56,124 bases of DNA from UBA9732 sp963621975. Lineage in GTDB: Bacteria > Spirochaetota > Spirochaetia > Sphaerochaetales > Sphaerochaetaceae. The stretch lies in the NCBI GenBank assembly GCA_963621975.1, contig CAVFGI010000010.1, forward strand, positions 1 through 56,124, given 5' to 3'. The position numbers and the translations under genes were made by a program. Below are positions 1-7,465 of this stretch, in pieces. Numbering within the stretch: the stretch's first letter is position 1; every line of letters begins with the position of its first letter. The notes beneath the pieces were generated by a model. The model ran no database searches and was not told the DNA's origin. It saw only the letters and a program-made list of their open reading frames with translations.

Positions 1-17
1 ATGTATAGATTTAAATT

Positions 18-59
18 AAAAAAAGACTGTTGCTCAGTCAAATGACTTTTGCAACAGTC
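18..59 (-). terminator. Rho-independent terminator hairpin
   Basis: A perfect 9-bp stem, GACTGTTGC at 25-33 with GCAACAGTC at 51-59, is followed on the minus strand by a run of seven T (the A-run at 18-24). The loop holds a smaller AGTCA/TGACT pairing. It would end minus-strand transcripts crossing the repeat at 62-89. Confidence 0.75.
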
Positions 60-95
60 CCTTTCTTGCTTTACGGCGACTTGGGCTCGCCTTTT

Positions 96-181
96 GGGCT
101 CCCGGTTGTCCGCTCCGTCAGGCCGGCTTTGCTTCGGATGCTCCACGTTTTCGCATCCTCCTACCGCAAAGCTTCGAGCCC
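96..181. other. Nested palindrome, possible structured RNA
   Basis: Three perfect stems nest inside one another: GGGCTC 96-101 with GAGCCC 176-181, GCTTTGC 126-132 with GCAAAGC 166-172, and GGATGC 136-141 with GCATCC 153-158. The stretch is much more G+C-rich than its surroundings. The stems are symmetric, so the strand is unknown, but on the minus strand it lies between the tRNA terminator and the terminator at 18-59. I do not recognise a known RNA family; attC-like core sites are absent. Confidence 0.5.
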
Positions 182-200
182 TATCTTGCGCCTTATAATC

Positions 201-231
201 AAAGAAACCGACCCCAAAGGATCGGTTTCTT
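201..231 (-). terminator. Terminator of tRNA-Arg
   Basis: A 10-bp stem, AAGAAACCGA at 202-211 with TCGGTTTCTT at 222-231, starts five bases beyond the end of the tRNA. The T-run after it is short (TTTGATTATAA). Confidence 0.6.
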
Positions 232-235
232 GCTT

Positions 236-309
<74 letters not shown>

Positions 310-321
310 ATTAGCAACTGG

Positions 322-350
322 ATTATATTAAATTGCAATTTTCTTTTCAA
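322..350 (-). promoter_or_regulatory. Promoter of tRNA-Arg
   Basis: The minus strand carries TTGAAA (345-350), a 17-bp spacer and a consensus TATAAT (322-327). Transcription would start about 5 nt before the tRNA at 309, as is common for bacterial tRNA genes. Confidence 0.8.
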
Positions 351-425
351 GTGTCATCCATAAAATGCCAAAATTTGCCATAAAATGTCTTTTTGCCTGA
401 TATTCTTCGCCCTCCCCAGGCAACA

Positions 426-503
426 TGTAACATATTTCAGCAGTTGTGCGGCTGTATGTACATTTTGTGTCTTAAATGAAGCAATTTTTGCAAATTGTGA
501 CAT
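426..503 (+). repeat. 78-bp interspersed repeat, copy 1
   Basis: This 78-bp stretch starts TGTAACATATTTCAGC and ends AAATTGTGACAT. It matches the reverse complement of 55724-55801 over the full length, with four mismatches and no gaps. Similarity stops abruptly on both sides. No transposase or terminal inverted repeats are visible. It could be a short non-autonomous element, a shared regulatory leader or a small RNA. Confidence 0.85.
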
Positions 504-530
504 CAAGAGACAAGAAAACTGCAAAAAGGA

Positions 531-586
531 GGTCTGCCGTCCTATTCTGAGAGGATCTCAGAGAGGGGATGTCCGGACGACAGACC
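531..586 (-). terminator. Long imperfect hairpin, likely terminator
   Basis: Positions 531-542 pair with 575-586 (11 of 12 bases). A second perfect hairpin sits in the loop, CTGAG 547-551 with CTCAG 557-561. On the minus strand the stem is followed by TCCTTTTTGC, which fits termination of the gene at 687-1151. The loop is unusually large and structured, so a regulatory or processed RNA is also possible. Confidence 0.5.
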
Positions 587-686
587 AAAAGGAAGGGAAA
601 AACTATTATTACCTGCCAAAGAATTTGGCTAAGTCACAAAATAGCGAGGTTTTTGCAAAATCCATGCAAAAGCCTATGCAGAACTA

Positions 687-1151
687 TTAGTAGTTAGAAC
701 TTGTGTCCTGCTTATTGGCACAGTTCTCGCAAGAACTTACATTTTCTGAAGTTCCAGCAGTTCCTGGGCCAGCAGTTTCAGAGCCTGCTGTTCCAGCGTC
801 TGAAACTTCAGCATCATCAGCAACTTTAAACTCATGACACTTTCTAAACTTAGGACCATATTTAGGACCACAACCTGGTTTTGGAAACCTTGGACCTCTT
901 ATAACGGCTGCTAGGATAAAAGAGAGAAAACCGCCCAAAAAGGCAATTCCACCAAAGAGAATCATCATAAAACCATTAACAAGACCAGCTAAAGAAATAG
1001 AATATGAAACTCTAGTGTAGGTAAAGCCATTAACTGAATGAGAATATGCATAAGGAGTGTTGATATTCAGAATTCCTAAAATAAACAAAACAATTGAAGC
1101 CACAATTAAAAGAACTCCAATTATAAAACTTGCCGTAGAAACTTTCTTCAT
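687..1151 (-). CDS. Small membrane protein with Cys- and Thr/Gly-rich tail
   Basis: I do not recognise this 154-residue protein. It has two strongly hydrophobic segments (about residues 8-30 and 50-85). A short basic stretch rich in Pro/Gly/Lys follows (GPKYGPKFRK). The acidic, low-complexity tail contains repeated TAG triplets (TAGSETAGPGTAGT) and a CENC pair near the end. This suggests a two-helix inner-membrane protein with a soluble C-terminal tail. GGAGG lies 9 nt before the ATG. It follows yhcH after about 100 nt, so it may be the last gene of the crp operon or stand alone. Confidence 0.7.
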   Translation of the reverse strand: MKKVSTASFIIGVLLIVASIVLFILGILNINTPYAYSHSVNGFTYTRVSYSISLAGLVNGFMMILFGGIAFLGGFLSFILAAVIRGPRFPKPGCGPKYGPKFRKCHEFKVADDAEVSDAGTAGSETAGPGTAGTSENVSSCENCANKQDTSSNY

Positions 1152-1251
1152 AGAAGTGAACCTCCATGTCTTTCAACTGCCCCCAATATACAGAAGCCAT
1201 CAAAACATGAAAATAGAAATCACTTCAATCAACACTTTTCTTCACAAAAGC

Positions 1252-1701
1252 TCAATCCAACACCTTGAAAATAACTTTTTTCACCACAGCAGGCTCGCCA
1301 TAGGCAACACCAGTCTTGAAAGGCTCACCGGGGAAGAACACAGCAAAGCGACCCTGAGTTGCTTGAAGAACAGAAATTGGCTCGGCATCAACAAAGCCCA
1401 CATCTGCAGTTTCACTGAAAGTCTCACATTGGCGCTTAAGCTCTCTCCACGTAGTACTCATCAATTCCTGCCCTTGGAGCACAATTTGCACACTAGTATG
1501 ATTTTTGTGAAACTCAAATTGTCTTCCCTCCACGCAAGTTTTGCATTCCATAACAGTGTACGATACCTTCTCATCATATGTGGTATAGGTACCACAATCT
1601 TTCGCATAGACATTGTCATGGTCCATCACATCCGCAACCACACGCAACGCAGGCAAAAGCGGAATATACATCTCCAACTGGTCCAAGGTATCAAAAATCA
1701 T
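1252..1701 (-). CDS. YhcH/YjgK/YiaL family protein
   Basis: This 149-residue protein matches the cupin-like YhcH/YjgK/YiaL (DUF386) family over its full length. It opens MIFDTLDQLEMYIP and carries the metal-site region FEFHKNHTSVQIVLQG and the ending GEPAVVKKVIFKV. E. coli YhcH (NanQ) helps open the ring of sialic acids, and other members sit with sugar-catabolism genes. No sialic-acid genes are nearby, so the sugar is unknown. I chose the ATG at 1701 because GGAGG precedes it at ideal spacing; an in-frame ATG 25 codons upstream lies inside the glycosylase gene. Only one base separates it from that gene's stop, so it should be cotranscribed with crp and ogg. Confidence 0.85.
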   Translation of the reverse strand: MIFDTLDQLEMYIPLLPALRVVADVMDHDNVYAKDCGTYTTYDEKVSYTVMECKTCVEGRQFEFHKNHTSVQIVLQGQELMSTTWRELKRQCETFSETADVGFVDAEPISVLQATQGRFAVFFPGEPFKTGVAYGEPAVVKKVIFKVLD

Positions 1702-1702
1702 G

Positions 1703-2485
1703 TCATCCTCCAAAGTAGCCCGATGTCCGAGCATAATGAAAAATATATTGCTGAGCAACACCAGCATAAGGCCCAAAAATAGACTTGTCCATTCCTGGGA
1801 AGAACTCTGCCATAGCCCGTTTCATCCACACATCCATGGGAAAGCAGTCCAGCCTATGACAGCCAAAAAGCAAAGCACAGTCGGCAACTTTAGGACCAAT
1901 GCCCTTCACAGCCATAAGCATAGCACGAGCCTTGTCAATATCCATAATCTTAAGCTTTTCTAGATCAACTTGGCCATCTTCAACAGCTTTAGCAGTATTT
2001 ATGATATATGGAGCCCTAAAGCCAAGCCCCAGTGCTCTAAGTTCGTCTTCCTTAGCATTTGCAAGACACGCAGAAGATGGAAAGCCCCTTTCTCCATAAA
2101 AATTGCACATACGCTCCACAATGGACATTATTCTCTTGATATTATTATTTTGCGATACCACAAAACTGCAAAGCGCCTCCCAAGGGTCCTGCCTTAGAAT
2201 TCTAATTCCAGGAGCATACGAACAAGCTTTTTCCATAAAAGGAGAAATCTTTGCAAAGGAAGCCCTTAAAGCACTATAGTCAAAATCCAAATCAAAATAA
2301 TTAGACCAAAATGGATCTGTTGCAATAGAAGTAATGTCTTCTTGGCGAATAACTAAAGTCTTAAAAGACGCTCCAACCCCGGCCTTAACAGTCCAAAAAC
2401 CATTTTCTTCCTTAACTCTGAAGCATTGACCACTTAAGAGGGTTTCTTTAAGACTTAATTTCTTTTCCGTAAAATTATATCCCAT
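1703..2485 (-). CDS. 8-oxoguanine DNA glycosylase (OGG1-type)
   Basis: This is a base-excision repair enzyme of the HhH-GPD superfamily that removes oxidised guanine and nicks the abasic site. The OGG1-type N-terminal domain contains LLSGQCFRV. Next come FVVSQNNNIKRI, the helix-hairpin-helix VKGIGPKVADCAL with its catalytic Lys, and the catalytic Asp in CFPMDVW. I prefer the ATG at 2485 because GAGG lies 7 nt upstream. The in-frame ATG at 2497 overlaps the crp stop (ATGA) but has no binding site of its own. It is the middle gene of crp-ogg-yhcH. The C-terminus (TSGYFGG) is slightly short for the family but looks intact. Confidence 0.88.
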   Translation of the reverse strand: MGYNFTEKKLSLKETLLSGQCFRVKEENGFWTVKAGVGASFKTLVIRQEDITSIATDPFWSNYFDLDFDYSALRASFAKISPFMEKACSYAPGIRILRQDPWEALCSFVVSQNNNIKRIMSIVERMCNFYGERGFPSSACLANAKEDELRALGLGFRAPYIINTAKAVEDGQVDLEKLKIMDIDKARAMLMAVKGIGPKVADCALLFGCHRLDCFPMDVWMKRAMAEFFPGMDKSIFGPYAGVAQQYIFHYARTSGYFGG

Positions 2486-2493
2486 AGATAACC

Positions 2494-3141
2494 TCATTTT
2501 AAAATCTTAAACTGGCTTTTGTAACTGTCAATGATTCCCTCTTTTTTTAGATTTCCAATGACAGCAGACAAAGCAGCTCTCTCCACGCCTAAGTGATCGG
2601 CTAAAGATTGTCTATCATAAGGGATTGTAAAAGATAAAGAGCCTTGCGCTTTTGATTCATAGTTTAAATAACACATCAACTTTTCCCTTGTGGTCCTATG
2701 AGTAAGAATGTCCACATTTTGCCTAAATACCAAATTATGCTCCGCCAAAATTTTCATGAAGTTTAACTGAAGTTCATTTTTATACGGAAAAGTTTCTGGC
2801 TTAAGGATTGCAGATGCATCTAAAAACAAAACTTTAGCATAAGAGGCAGCAGTAATGGTTAAAGGGAAATACTTCTTACCCAAAACAAATAAGGACTCGG
2901 CAAACATGGTAGGTCTTTTAAGATGAAGGAAAATGCTCCTGTTTCCATCATAGTCATTTCTAGAAATAATGGCTTCACCTTCAAGAATAATACCGATTTT
3001 TCTGATTTCATCGCCACAATAGACTATTGTTTGCCCTTCTTCGTAGGTTTTAACTTCACTACTCAGTAACTTCAAAATGTCACTCAGTTCTTCATTTGGA
3101 ATGTTTTTAAAAAGGGGTAAGTTAAAATTCTCCTGTTGCAT
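2494..3141 (-). CDS. Crp/Fnr family transcriptional regulator
   Basis: The protein has 215 residues. An N-terminal cyclic-nucleotide-binding-type beta-roll (about residues 10-120) precedes a long dimerisation helix. A C-terminal winged HTH follows, with DRQSLADHLGVERAALSAV as recognition region. There is no N-terminal Cys cluster as in oxygen-sensing FNR, and the usual cAMP pocket signature (GE...R.A) is not obvious, so the effector is unknown. It is transcribed away from the ABC importer at 3223 across an 80-bp gap with an 18-bp palindrome, which makes self-control and control of the importer plausible. Its stop overlaps the upstream possible ATG of ogg. Confidence 0.9.
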   Translation of the reverse strand: MQQENFNLPLFKNIPNEELSDILKLLSSEVKTYEEGQTIVYCGDEIRKIGIILEGEAIISRNDYDGNRSIFLHLKRPTMFAESLFVLGKKYFPLTITAASYAKVLFLDASAILKPETFPYKNELQLNFMKILAEHNLVFRQNVDILTHRTTREKLMCYLNYESKAQGSLSFTIPYDRQSLADHLGVERAALSAVIGNLKKEGIIDSYKSQFKILK

Positions 3142-3153
3142 AAAACCTCATCA

Positions 3154-3171
3154 ATGTTGGAATTCAAACAT
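3154..3171. promoter_or_regulatory. Candidate Crp-family operator palindrome
   Basis: ATGTTGGAATTCAAACAT is an 18-bp dyad with one mismatched pair. It sits midway between the divergent crp-type gene and the importer operon and overlaps the predicted -35 of the importer promoter. Position and symmetry suggest the binding site of the adjacent regulator (inference). Confidence 0.5.
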
Positions 3172-3185
3172 AAATTATATATTAA
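3157..3185 (+). promoter_or_regulatory. Putative promoter of the ABC importer operon
   Basis: TTGGAA (3157-3162), a 17-bp spacer and TATTAA (3180-3185) lie 38 nt before the start codon at 3223. The -35 lies within the palindrome at 3154-3171, so a bound regulator would block or alter polymerase access. Confidence 0.45.
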
Positions 3186-3222
3186 AAGAAATTAGAATCA
3201 AGAGGAGGAGTGTTTAATAAAT

Positions 3223-4128
3223 ATGAAGAAGCTCTTATTTGTTTTATTACTTATCATTTCAATCCTGCCCTGCTTTGCACAGGCTGTCAAAGAAGATAGT
3301 ACATCCACCGTTAGACTTGGAGTAATGCAAGGACCAACAGGATTTTCAAGTTCGGCTTTGGGCGATATAGCACAAATTGAAGTATATCCATCTCCTAATG
3401 AGGCAGTTGCTAAGCTAATCAAAGGGGAACTCGATATGATAGCCCTTCCTGCAAATGCTGCTGCAAACCTTTACAACAAAGGTGTTGGAATAAAAGTTTT
3501 GGCCATAATTGGAGAGGGAATGCTCAGTGTTGTTGGTACAAACGAAAACGCAAGGACACTCAGTGTACCAGGAACAGGCGGCACTCCAGACCACATGGCA
3601 ACACTTCTTTATCCGGAATATGATAAAGAATATTCAGTTACAGCTCCGGCTCAGCTTGCACAACTTTTAATTGCTGGAAAAGTAGAACTTGCAATTTTAC
3701 CAGAACCCTTTGTAACAATGGTAATGAGTAAAAACACTAACATTAAAGTTATTAGCAATGTTCAAGAACGTTGGAGCAATCTCACAGAACAAAAGCAATA
3801 TCCAATGAGTGTTTTGGTAGTAAAAGACAGCGTTGCACAAGAGCATCCAATTTTGATTCAAAAGGTTAAGGAAGCCTATAAAAATTCAATTCAAACAATC
3901 TTAAAAGACCCAACAAGTGCAGGCCAAAAGATTGAAGAACTTGGAATTATGAATGCATCATTGGCAACACCTGCTCTTGAAAATTGTGCATTAACATTCA
4001 AAGAAGAAAGTGAGGCAAAGGAAGAGTTAGTTTCTTATTACACAACACTTTTGTCTCTCGCTCCAGATGCCATTGGAGGAAAGTTGCCAGAGGACGGTCT
4101 TTACAACGGTCTTTACAACAGTCTTTGA
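3223..4128 (+). CDS. ABC transporter substrate-binding protein (NitT/TauT type)
   Basis: This 301-residue protein has a Sec signal peptide (about 1-20, ending CFAQA) and a periplasmic-binding fold of the nitrate/sulfonate/thiamine-precursor class. Typical stretches are LGVMQGPTGF at the mature N-terminus, AVAKLIKGELDMIALPANAA, and QLLIAGKVELAILPEPF. The substrate is not readable from sequence. No convincing lipobox is seen, although a Cys sits near the cleavage site. GAGGAGG precedes the ATG. The gene ends with a repeated GLYN motif. Its permease and ATPase are at 4779 and 5527, with an MntP-type gene in between. Confidence 0.88.
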   Translation: MKKLLFVLLLIISILPCFAQAVKEDSTSTVRLGVMQGPTGFSSSALGDIAQIEVYPSPNEAVAKLIKGELDMIALPANAAANLYNKGVGIKVLAIIGEGMLSVVGTNENARTLSVPGTGGTPDHMATLLYPEYDKEYSVTAPAQLAQLLIAGKVELAILPEPFVTMVMSKNTNIKVISNVQERWSNLTEQKQYPMSVLVVKDSVAQEHPILIQKVKEAYKNSIQTILKDPTSAGQKIEELGIMNASLATPALENCALTFKEESEAKEELVSYYTTLLSLAPDAIGGKLPEDGLYNGLYNSL

Positions 4129-4188
4129 AGGTAAAAAACAACACCAAAGAGGTTAACAAAGAAACACATTAGGAGTACAATCGCTCTC

Positions 4189-4782
4189 ATGCAGTTGGAT
4201 TTTGTGTTTCTTTTGACTACCTGCCTTCTAGGTGTAGGTCTAGCTATGGACGCCTTCTCCGTTTCACTTGCAAACGGACTTAACGAGCCAAAAATGAGCT
4301 TTGGAAGAATGAGCCTCATAGCTGGTACTTTTGCAATCTTTCAGTTTGTAATGCCAATGACAGGCTGGATTTGCATCCATACAATTGTTGAATATTTCAA
4401 AATGTTTGAAAAATTCATTCCTTGGATTGGCTTTGCAATCTTACTTTGGATTGGTGGAGAAATGATTGTAGAAGGTATCAAAGGTAGCAAGGAAGCAGAA
4501 GAAATAAGAGAAACCAAAAGCCTTTCCTTTGGAAAGTTAATGATACAAGGCATTGGAACCTCAATTGATGCGCTTTCAGTAGGCTTCACAATTGAGCAAT
4601 ATGATCTAGAGACAGCAATCATAGCATCCTTTTTGATTGGAGCTATCACATTTGGAATTTGCATCTCCGGCGTGGAGATAGGCAAGAAATTTGGAATGAA
4701 ACTAGCAAAAAAGGCCACAATCCTTGGCGGTTGTATTCTTGTTGCAATTGGAATTGAAATACTGGTAGGTAGCTTTATATGA
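4189..4782 (+). CDS. mntP: MntP-type manganese exporter
   Basis: The protein has 197 residues and six predicted membrane helices arranged as two similar halves, as in MntP (DUF204). The paired Asp motifs are conserved: GLAMDAFSVSLANG in helix 1 and GIGTSIDALSVGFT in helix 4. MntP expels Mn(II) from the cytoplasm. AGGAG lies about 13 nt before the ATG, longer than usual. The 60 bases before it are too short for a yybP-ykoY Mn riboswitch. Its stop overlaps the permease start (ATGA), so it is translationally tied to the ABC genes, an unusual place for mntP. Confidence 0.9.
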   Translation: MQLDFVFLLTTCLLGVGLAMDAFSVSLANGLNEPKMSFGRMSLIAGTFAIFQFVMPMTGWICIHTIVEYFKMFEKFIPWIGFAILLWIGGEMIVEGIKGSKEAEEIRETKSLSFGKLMIQGIGTSIDALSVGFTIEQYDLETAIIASFLIGAITFGICISGVEIGKKFGMKLAKKATILGGCILVAIGIEILVGSFI

Positions 4783-5537
4783 AAAAAAAGAGGACAGATT
4801 CATACATTTCAATCCTGTCCTCTTTTGCGCTCATTCTTCTGTGGCATCTTGGAGCCTTGGCCTTGAATGCGCCAATAATTCTTCCCACCCCGCACGAGGT
4901 TTTTTCCCAACTGCTCGCCATCTTTTCGCCCCAATTAGCCACAGATCTAGCTTTCACTGTTTTACGCGCACTTGAGAGCTTTATTCTTATAGTTTGCACT
5001 GGTGCACTTACAGGCATTCTTGCAGCCCGATATCCCATATTCAACAAAATCATAAGTCCTCTTATAACAGTCTTTAAAGCCACTCCAGTGATGAGCGTCA
5101 TTCTCTTGGCCTTCATTTGGTTACGCACCGGAGCCGTTCCTGTTTTCTCTGCTTTTCTCATGGCGTTTCCCGTGATGTTTGTTCAAACAATGGCCGGATA
5201 TAACAATATAGATAAAAAATTATTACAGATGTGCGATATTTACGCCATCACTGGAAAGGAACGCATAAAGCATTTAATTATACCTTCTCTGTTGCCTTCC
5301 ATAATTACTGGAGCAAAACAAACCTTGTCCATGGTCTGGAAAGTTGTCATTGCGGCAGAGGTTCTTACATTACCAAACCACGGCATTGGCAAGGCTTTAC
5401 AATTGGCTCAAATTCAGCTTGAAACTTCAAAAGTTTTTGCTTGGACTATTGTAGCAATTATTCTAACAGCACTTAGCGATATCCTATTCAATTTAATCCT
5501 CAAGAGCCTAGGAAGGGAGGCCAAATATGACAATTAA
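4779..5537 (+). CDS. ABC transporter permease (SsuC/TauC type)
   Basis: This 252-residue inner-membrane protein has about six helices and the binding-protein-dependent permease fold. The cytoplasmic coupling loop reads AITGKERIKHLIIPSLLPSI, close to the EAA motif. It should form the channel for the binding protein at 3223 and be energised by the ATPase at 5527. It overlaps mntP by 4 nt and the ATPase gene by 11 nt. Confidence 0.9.
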   Translation: MKKKRTDSYISILSSFALILLWHLGALALNAPIILPTPHEVFSQLLAIFSPQLATDLAFTVLRALESFILIVCTGALTGILAARYPIFNKIISPLITVFKATPVMSVILLAFIWLRTGAVPVFSAFLMAFPVMFVQTMAGYNNIDKKLLQMCDIYAITGKERIKHLIIPSLLPSIITGAKQTLSMVWKVVIAAEVLTLPNHGIGKALQLAQIQLETSKVFAWTIVAIILTALSDILFNLILKSLGREAKYDN

Positions 5538-6219
5538 AAACCTCTGCAAGTCCTATGGAGATAATGTGGTTTTAAAGGATTTCTCTCTTGATATTAAACC
5601 TTGCACAATAACGTGCATTATAGGGGAATCGGGATGTGGCAAGACTACTTTGCTGAATTTGATTGCTGGAATCATTGAGCCTAATTCTGGAAGTATAGAT
5701 ATTGGGCAAAGCACTGTTAGCTATCTTTTTCAAGAGCCTAGACTTCTTCCGTGGCGAACGGCGCTAGAGAACGTTGCAATTGCTCTGAAGGGAGATAAAG
5801 ATAAGGCAAAAGAGGCCCTTGAGATGGTGAATCTAGAAGATAGCCTAGATAAGTATCCAAGCGAACTTTCTGGAGGGATGAAGCAGAGGGTGGCTATGGC
5901 AAGAGCTTTCTCGTATCCAAGTAGTCTAATTTTGATGGATGAGCCGTTTCAGAATCTAGATATCAAGCTAAAAAACAACCTTCTAAACCAGTTTCTAAAA
6001 CTGTGGGAGAAAGACAAAAATGAAGATAGAAAAACTGTATTGTGGGTGACCCATGATATAACGGAGGCCTGCCTTGTAGCAGACCTCGTTCTGTGTGTAT
6101 CTTCAAAACCAATGAAGATTAATAGTGCGTTTCCAATAGAGCTTAATAGAAACCAGCGTACTGCCGAGAACATGGCTCAATTGCAAGCACAAATTTATGA
6201 AGCATTGGTGCTAATCTAG
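5527..6219 (+). CDS. ABC transporter ATP-binding protein (SsuB/TauB type)
   Basis: This 230-residue cytoplasmic ATPase has all motifs: Walker A GESGCGKTT (about 33-41), Q-loop FQEPRLLPWR, signature LSGGMKQRVAMARA, Walker B LILMDEPF, and switch His in VTHDITEA. The PRLLPWR sequence after the Q-loop is typical of nitrate/sulfonate/taurine-type ATPases. It is the last gene of the operon and converges on tyrS with 11 bp between stops. Confidence 0.93.
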   Translation: MTIKNLCKSYGDNVVLKDFSLDIKPCTITCIIGESGCGKTTLLNLIAGIIEPNSGSIDIGQSTVSYLFQEPRLLPWRTALENVAIALKGDKDKAKEALEMVNLEDSLDKYPSELSGGMKQRVAMARAFSYPSSLILMDEPFQNLDIKLKNNLLNQFLKLWEKDKNEDRKTVLWVTHDITEACLVADLVLCVSSKPMKINSAFPIELNRNQRTAENMAQLQAQIYEALVLI

Positions 6220-6230
6220 CTTGCAAGCAA

Positions 6231-7463
6231 TTACTTAACAATAACTCTCATTATGCGCTTTTTACCAGCACGGAGAATCATCTCGCCGTCTTTGGCCTCG
6301 TCTTTGGTGATGATAGCCTTAACATCTGTGATTTTGTTGTCATTTATGAAGCAACCACCACCTTCAACAAGACGGCGGATATCGCTCTTTGTGTTTCCAA
6401 GACCGGCTTCAAAGAATAAATCAATTACGCCTTTTCCATCTCCAAATTCAATGTTAGCTGTTGGCATTGCACTACGGTCTCCACCATTGCCAAATGCGGC
6501 CTTGGCAGCTGAAACAGCCTTATCTGCCTCTTGTTGCCCATGAATTATCTTTGTTACTTCATAAGCCAACTTTGCCTTAGCATCATTGATATTTCTAGAT
6601 GGGTCTTCATATTGAGCAATCTCATCTAATTCCATGAAGGTAAATAGTTTCATGAACTTAATGACATCTGCATCAACAATGTTTCTCCAATACTGATAGA
6701 AGTTGTATGGAGAATAAAGAGTTGGGTCAAGGAAAACAGCACCTTGCTCGCTCTTGCCCATCTTCTTGCCGTCAGCTCTCATTATGAGATTAAAGGTAAG
6801 ACCATAACATTCTGGTCCACCCATTCTTTGAATGAGATCAATACCAGCAACAATATTACCCCACTGGTCAGCCCCACCAATTTGAAGCATATTGCCATAG
6901 TTTTTGTAGAGCATATAGTAGTCGTAAGACTGAAGAAGTTGATAATTAAATTCAATGAAAGAAAGACCTCTTTCAAGGCGCTGCTTTACACCTTCAAATG
7001 TGAGCATTCTGTTTACGGAGAAGTACTTACCTACATCTCTAAGAAACTCAATGTAATTAAGATTCACCAACCAATCAGCGTTGTTTGCAAATGTTCCTTT
7101 GCCATAGCCAGCAGGTGGAATTTCATCAAAATTAACAACTTTAGAAAGTTGCTTAGCAATATTCTTTGCATTAGCTTCAATAGTTTCTGCCGGCAAAATC
7201 TTTCTCATTTCTGTCTTGCCAGATGGATCTCCAATAAGCCCAGTTCCACCACCCACAAGGGCAATTGGCTTATGACCGTGCTGTTGAAGATGATGCATAG
7301 CAAAGAAAGGAACAATGTGGCCAACATGGAGAGAAGGTCCTGTAGGGTCTGTTCCGCAATAGAATGTTACAGGGCCTTCATCCATAAGATCTGAAAGCCC
7401 CTGCATATTCGTGCAGTCTTTTACAAAACCTCTATCAATGAGAACCTGTAGCGCTTTATTCAT
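6231..7463 (-). CDS. tyrS: Tyrosyl-tRNA synthetase
   Basis: This class I enzyme charges tRNA-Tyr. Its 410 residues are full length. Visible are FYCGTDPTGPSLHVGH (HIGH motif as HVGH, residue about 46), the tyrosine pocket LQSYDYYMLY and GGADQWGNI, the KMSKS loop as KMGKSEQG, and a C-terminal S4 RNA-binding domain (RRLVEGGGCFIND). It starts two bases after the glyS stop and is the last gene of gltX-glyS-tyrS. Confidence 0.96.
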   Translation of the reverse strand: MNKALQVLIDRGFVKDCTNMQGLSDLMDEGPVTFYCGTDPTGPSLHVGHIVPFFAMHHLQQHGHKPIALVGGGTGLIGDPSGKTEMRKILPAETIEANAKNIAKQLSKVVNFDEIPPAGYGKGTFANNADWLVNLNYIEFLRDVGKYFSVNRMLTFEGVKQRLERGLSFIEFNYQLLQSYDYYMLYKNYGNMLQIGGADQWGNIVAGIDLIQRMGGPECYGLTFNLIMRADGKKMGKSEQGAVFLDPTLYSPYNFYQYWRNIVDADVIKFMKLFTFMELDEIAQYEDPSRNINDAKAKLAYEVTKIIHGQQEADKAVSAAKAAFGNGGDRSAMPTANIEFGDGKGVIDLFFEAGLGNTKSDIRRLVEGGGCFINDNKITDVKAIITKDEAKDGEMILRAGKKRIMRVIVK

Positions 7464-7465
7464 TT

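Larger units (their letters stand above)
351..686. other. Intergenic region without a convincing gene
   Basis: This stretch lies between the tRNA promoter and the 3' end of the gene at 687. It holds the 78-bp repeat (426-503) and the hairpin (531-586). A 101-codon plus-strand frame (385-690) crosses both, but it has no good ribosome binding site. Three of the four differences between the repeat copies would change amino acids in that frame, so I do not call it a gene. Confidence 0.6.

Noticed and set aside
96..181. Integron attC site
   Set aside because: The palindrome size fits, but the required core sites of the GTTRRRY type are missing and no integrase or cassette array is present.
385..690. 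101-codon plus-strand open frame across the repeat and hairpin
   Set aside because: No ribosome binding site at the start, three of four differences between the repeat copies are amino-acid changing, and the frame runs through a hairpin. More likely a chance frame over non-coding DNA.
1057..1782. 241-codon plus-strand frame opposite yhcH
   Set aside because: It lies antisense to a recognisable conserved protein and has no ribosome site or family resemblance.
4129..4188. Manganese (yybP-ykoY) riboswitch before mntP
   Set aside because: Only 60 bases are available and none of the conserved loop sequences are visible.
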